A stretch of DNA of 64,000 nt from Thalassovita aquimarina (GTDB taxonomy: Bacteria; Pseudomonadota; Alphaproteobacteria; Rhodobacterales; Rhodobacteraceae). Each line of letters starts with the position of its first letter. Position 1 is the stretch's first letter. The notes under the pieces are model-generated. The model was not told the DNA's origin. It was given only the letters and a program-made list of their open reading frames with translations, and made no database searches. Both the position numbers and the translations under genes were made by a program. The stretch is from contig NZ_JADMKU010000007.1 of the NCBI RefSeq assembly GCF_018219815.1, forward strand, positions 1 through 64,000, given 5' to 3'. Of this stretch, positions 62,592 to 64,000 are shown piece by piece.

Positions 62592-63464
62592 TCAGCCTGG
62601 TTTGCGGAACAGGCGGGTCAGGTCGAACAGTTCGTCCAGCCGGTCGAACCTTTCGCGCGTTTCCGGCCAGCGTTGTTCCTGTGCCGCCGCGATCAGGGCT
62701 TCCAGTAGCATCATCGTCGACACGTTCGAATCCCAGGCCGACGGGATTTCCACCCAGCAGTTGAAGCTGTGGGTGGCGACCGAGGTGATCGGGCTGGACC
62801 ACTGGTCGGTGATCAGAACCACGTTGATGCCGCGTTCGGCCGCCATTTCGGCAAGCCGTTGCAGGTTGGTTTCATAGCGCCGGATGTCGAACACCAGCAG
62901 CGTGTCGCCCTTTTCCATGTCCAGCAGGTAATGCGGCCAGGTGGCCGAGGACGAGGTCAGATGCGTGACCTTGGGCCGGACCGCCTGAAAATGGGTGAAG
63001 GCATAATCGGCAAGCGCCCGGGTGATGCGGCCGCCGACGACGTAAAGCGGGTGGCTGCTGTCGGCCAGCAGCCGTGCCGCGGCATCGAATCCTTCGCTGT
63101 CGACATTCGAAAAGGTGGTTTCGATATTGCGCGTCACGGCCTTGGCGAAGCGGTTGAGCAGATGCGATTCCGGCGCTTCGGAGGCCCAGTTCGCCCGCCG
63201 CTCGGTCGGACCCGATACCTTGGCCTGCAATTCCTTCAGCAATGCCTGGTGGAACTGCGGATAGCCCTTGAAGCCCAGTTTCTGCACCATCCGGGCGATG
63301 GTCGGGGTCGAAACGCCCGATTGCTCCGCCACGATGGTGATCGAGGCCAGCCCCGCCGCCGGGTAGTTTTCCAGCAGGGCATTGGCGAATTTGCGCTCTG
63401 ACTGGGTCAGCGTGCTGTATTGCGCTCGGATCAGTTCTCGGACGGTGGCGGTGGGGTGGTTCAA
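62592..63464 (-). CDS. RpiR/MurR-family transcriptional regulator (HTH-SIS)
   Basis: 290 residues. The N-terminal HTH_6 domain (about 1-80) includes L-T-Q-S-E-R-K-F-A and S-G-V-S-T-P-T-I-A-R-M-V-Q-K-L-G-F-K-G-Y. The C-terminal SIS domain (about 125-255) begins V-G-G-R-I-T-R and includes L-L-V-F-D-I-R-R-Y, which differs from the usual sugar-phosphate loop. It is divergent from an N-formylglutamate amidohydrolase gene and likely controls that operon, probably in amino-acid or purine-derivative catabolism rather than sugar metabolism. The ligand is unknown. Confidence 0.88.
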   Translation of the reverse strand: MNHPTATVRELIRAQYSTLTQSERKFANALLENYPAAGLASITIVAEQSGVSTPTIARMVQKLGFKGYPQFHQALLKELQAKVSGPTERRANWASEAPESHLLNRFAKAVTRNIETTFSNVDSEGFDAAARLLADSSHPLYVVGGRITRALADYAFTHFQAVRPKVTHLTSSSATWPHYLLDMEKGDTLLVFDIRRYETNLQRLAEMAAERGINVVLITDQWSSPITSVATHSFNCWVEIPSAWDSNVSTMMLLEALIAAAQEQRWPETRERFDRLDELFDLTRLFRKPG

Positions 63465-63580
63465 GATCTCTTCCTGTGTGGGACGTCTATTTCTTCAGCA
63501 TGCAAAGCGGTGGCGCAAGGGCATTTCGGATTCTATGTCGATCATGTGTGAAGAGATATTGACACAAACATAACCGGTGT

Positions 63581-63593
63581 GAAAAGAATTTTC
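63581..63593. promoter_or_regulatory. Possible RpiR site GAAAAGAATTTTC
   Basis: GAAAA-N3-TTTTC lies 18 bases before the amidohydrolase start, in the divergent spacer. RpiR regulators often bind GAAA/TTTC inverted repeats of this size. The repeat is short and could be chance. Confidence 0.35.
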
Positions 63594-63611
63594 CAAAACA
63601 GGGAGTGAGAG

Positions 63612-64000
63612 ATGCTGAACAATCAGCATGGCGCGGAAGAAAGCGCGGTCGAGGTGATCAATCCCACCGGCCGGGGCGGCGTGTTGCTTATCTGCGAACA
63701 CGCTTCCAGCGAAATACCCGCGCGTTATGGCGATCTCGGGCTGCGGCCCGAATGGCGGCAAAGTCATGCCGCATGGGACCCCGGTGCGCTTGCGCTGTCG
63801 AAAGCGCTCAGCGCCGCGCTGGACGCGCCGATCGTCGCCAGCCGGGTGTCGCGACTCGTGTACGACTGCAACCGCCCGCCGGAAGCCGAAAGCGCCATGC
63901 CGGTGCGCTCTGAAGTCGTCGAGGTGCCGGGCAATGTCGGGCTGACCGAGGCGCAACGCAAAGAGCGGACCGACAGTATCTATCGCCCGTTCTGCGCCGC
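63612..64000 (+). CDS. N-formylglutamate amidohydrolase family protein, 5' part
   Basis: The first about 129 codons are present; the gene continues past the right edge. Family blocks are L-I-C-E-H-A-S-S-E-I-P (about 27-37), W-D-P-G-A-L-A-L (about 55) and S-R-V-S-R-L-V-Y-D-C-N-R-P. The N-terminal E-H and later W-D residues are the expected zinc-site region. Members hydrolyse N-formyl amino acids, as in histidine degradation, but many family proteins act elsewhere. A GGGAGTGAGAG site precedes the ATG. It is divergent from the RpiR gene. No hut genes are in view. Confidence 0.82.
   Translation, partial: MLNNQHGAEESAVEVINPTGRGGVLLICEHASSEIPARYGDLGLRPEWRQSHAAWDPGALALSKALSAALDAPIVASRVSRLVYDCNRPPEAESAMPVRSEVVEVPGNVGLTEAQRKERTDSIYRPFCA

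Noticed and set aside
1-64000. CRISPR arrays, tRNA or rRNA genes, intact insertion sequences, prophage
   Set aside because: No regularly spaced direct repeats, cloverleaf-like genes, intact transposases or phage structural genes were seen on reading the window.

Overview
This 64 kb window is high-GC, tightly packed DNA from what is most likely a denitrifying alphaproteobacterium of the Rhodobacteraceae/Roseobacter group. The evidence is a complete nosCRZDFYLX cluster in the Paracoccus-like order, several TRAP and BMP-type transporters, FNR/Dnr-type boxes, and many ATGA-overlapping operons. The taxonomic call is inference. No tRNA, rRNA, CRISPR array, replication or conjugation gene was seen. 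The layout is a series of catabolic islands around one respiratory cluster.

Region 1-5.3 kb looks like four-carbon sugar-acid catabolism: the 5' end of a hydroxypyruvate-isomerase-like gene (minus), an Ldh-family dehydrogenase, a tartrate/D-malate dehydrogenase, a DUF1537 acid-sugar kinase and PdxA2. Two copies of a TGGTATACCA operator sit in its promoters. Region 5.6-16.2 kb is a hydroxyproline operon: a divergent GntR regulator, a polar amino-acid ABC transporter, a pyrroline-4-hydroxy-2-carboxylate deaminase, a Cys/Cys 4-hydroxyproline epimerase, ketoglutarate semialdehyde dehydrogenase, an FAD D-hydroxyproline dehydrogenase, an enolase-superfamily enzyme and a Ser/Thr variant of the proline racemase family. 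A decayed TRAP permease fragment follows.

Region 17-27.5 kb holds TetR/darcynin/SDR, a MacB-like ABC exporter with its adaptor (minus), and a molybdenum hydroxylase operon with its own MoaD-like sulfur carrier (minus). An IS5-type transposase relic lies before the nos cluster (28-37 kb), which reduces N2O to N2 and begins with an FNR-type box. It is followed by a dimethylglycine/sarcosine dehydrogenase-like gene and an SDR.

The most striking gene is at 41.9-45.1 kb. It encodes a 1067-residue cytoplasmic protein with two tandem reductive-dehalogenase modules, two [4Fe-4S] motifs and a C-terminal flavin/NAD/[2Fe-2S] reductase: a self-sufficient, non-respiratory reductive dehalogenase. A LuxR-type regulator is divergent to it. 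PEP synthase, with an FNR-type box upstream, and a BMP-family nucleoside-type ABC transporter follow (46-53.6 kb). Region 54-61.6 kb contains a TRAP transporter, a self-sufficient CYP116B-like P450 with the same kind of reductase tail, a divergent IclR regulator and an old-yellow-enzyme reductase. The right end has an NsrR-like nitric-oxide-type regulator behind another FNR-type box, an RpiR regulator and the start of an N-formylglutamate amidohydrolase.

Together the window describes a metabolically versatile, facultatively denitrifying cell. It carries two separate self-sufficient redox fusions (dehalogenase and P450) for unusual organic substrates, plus osmolyte and sugar-acid catabolism.
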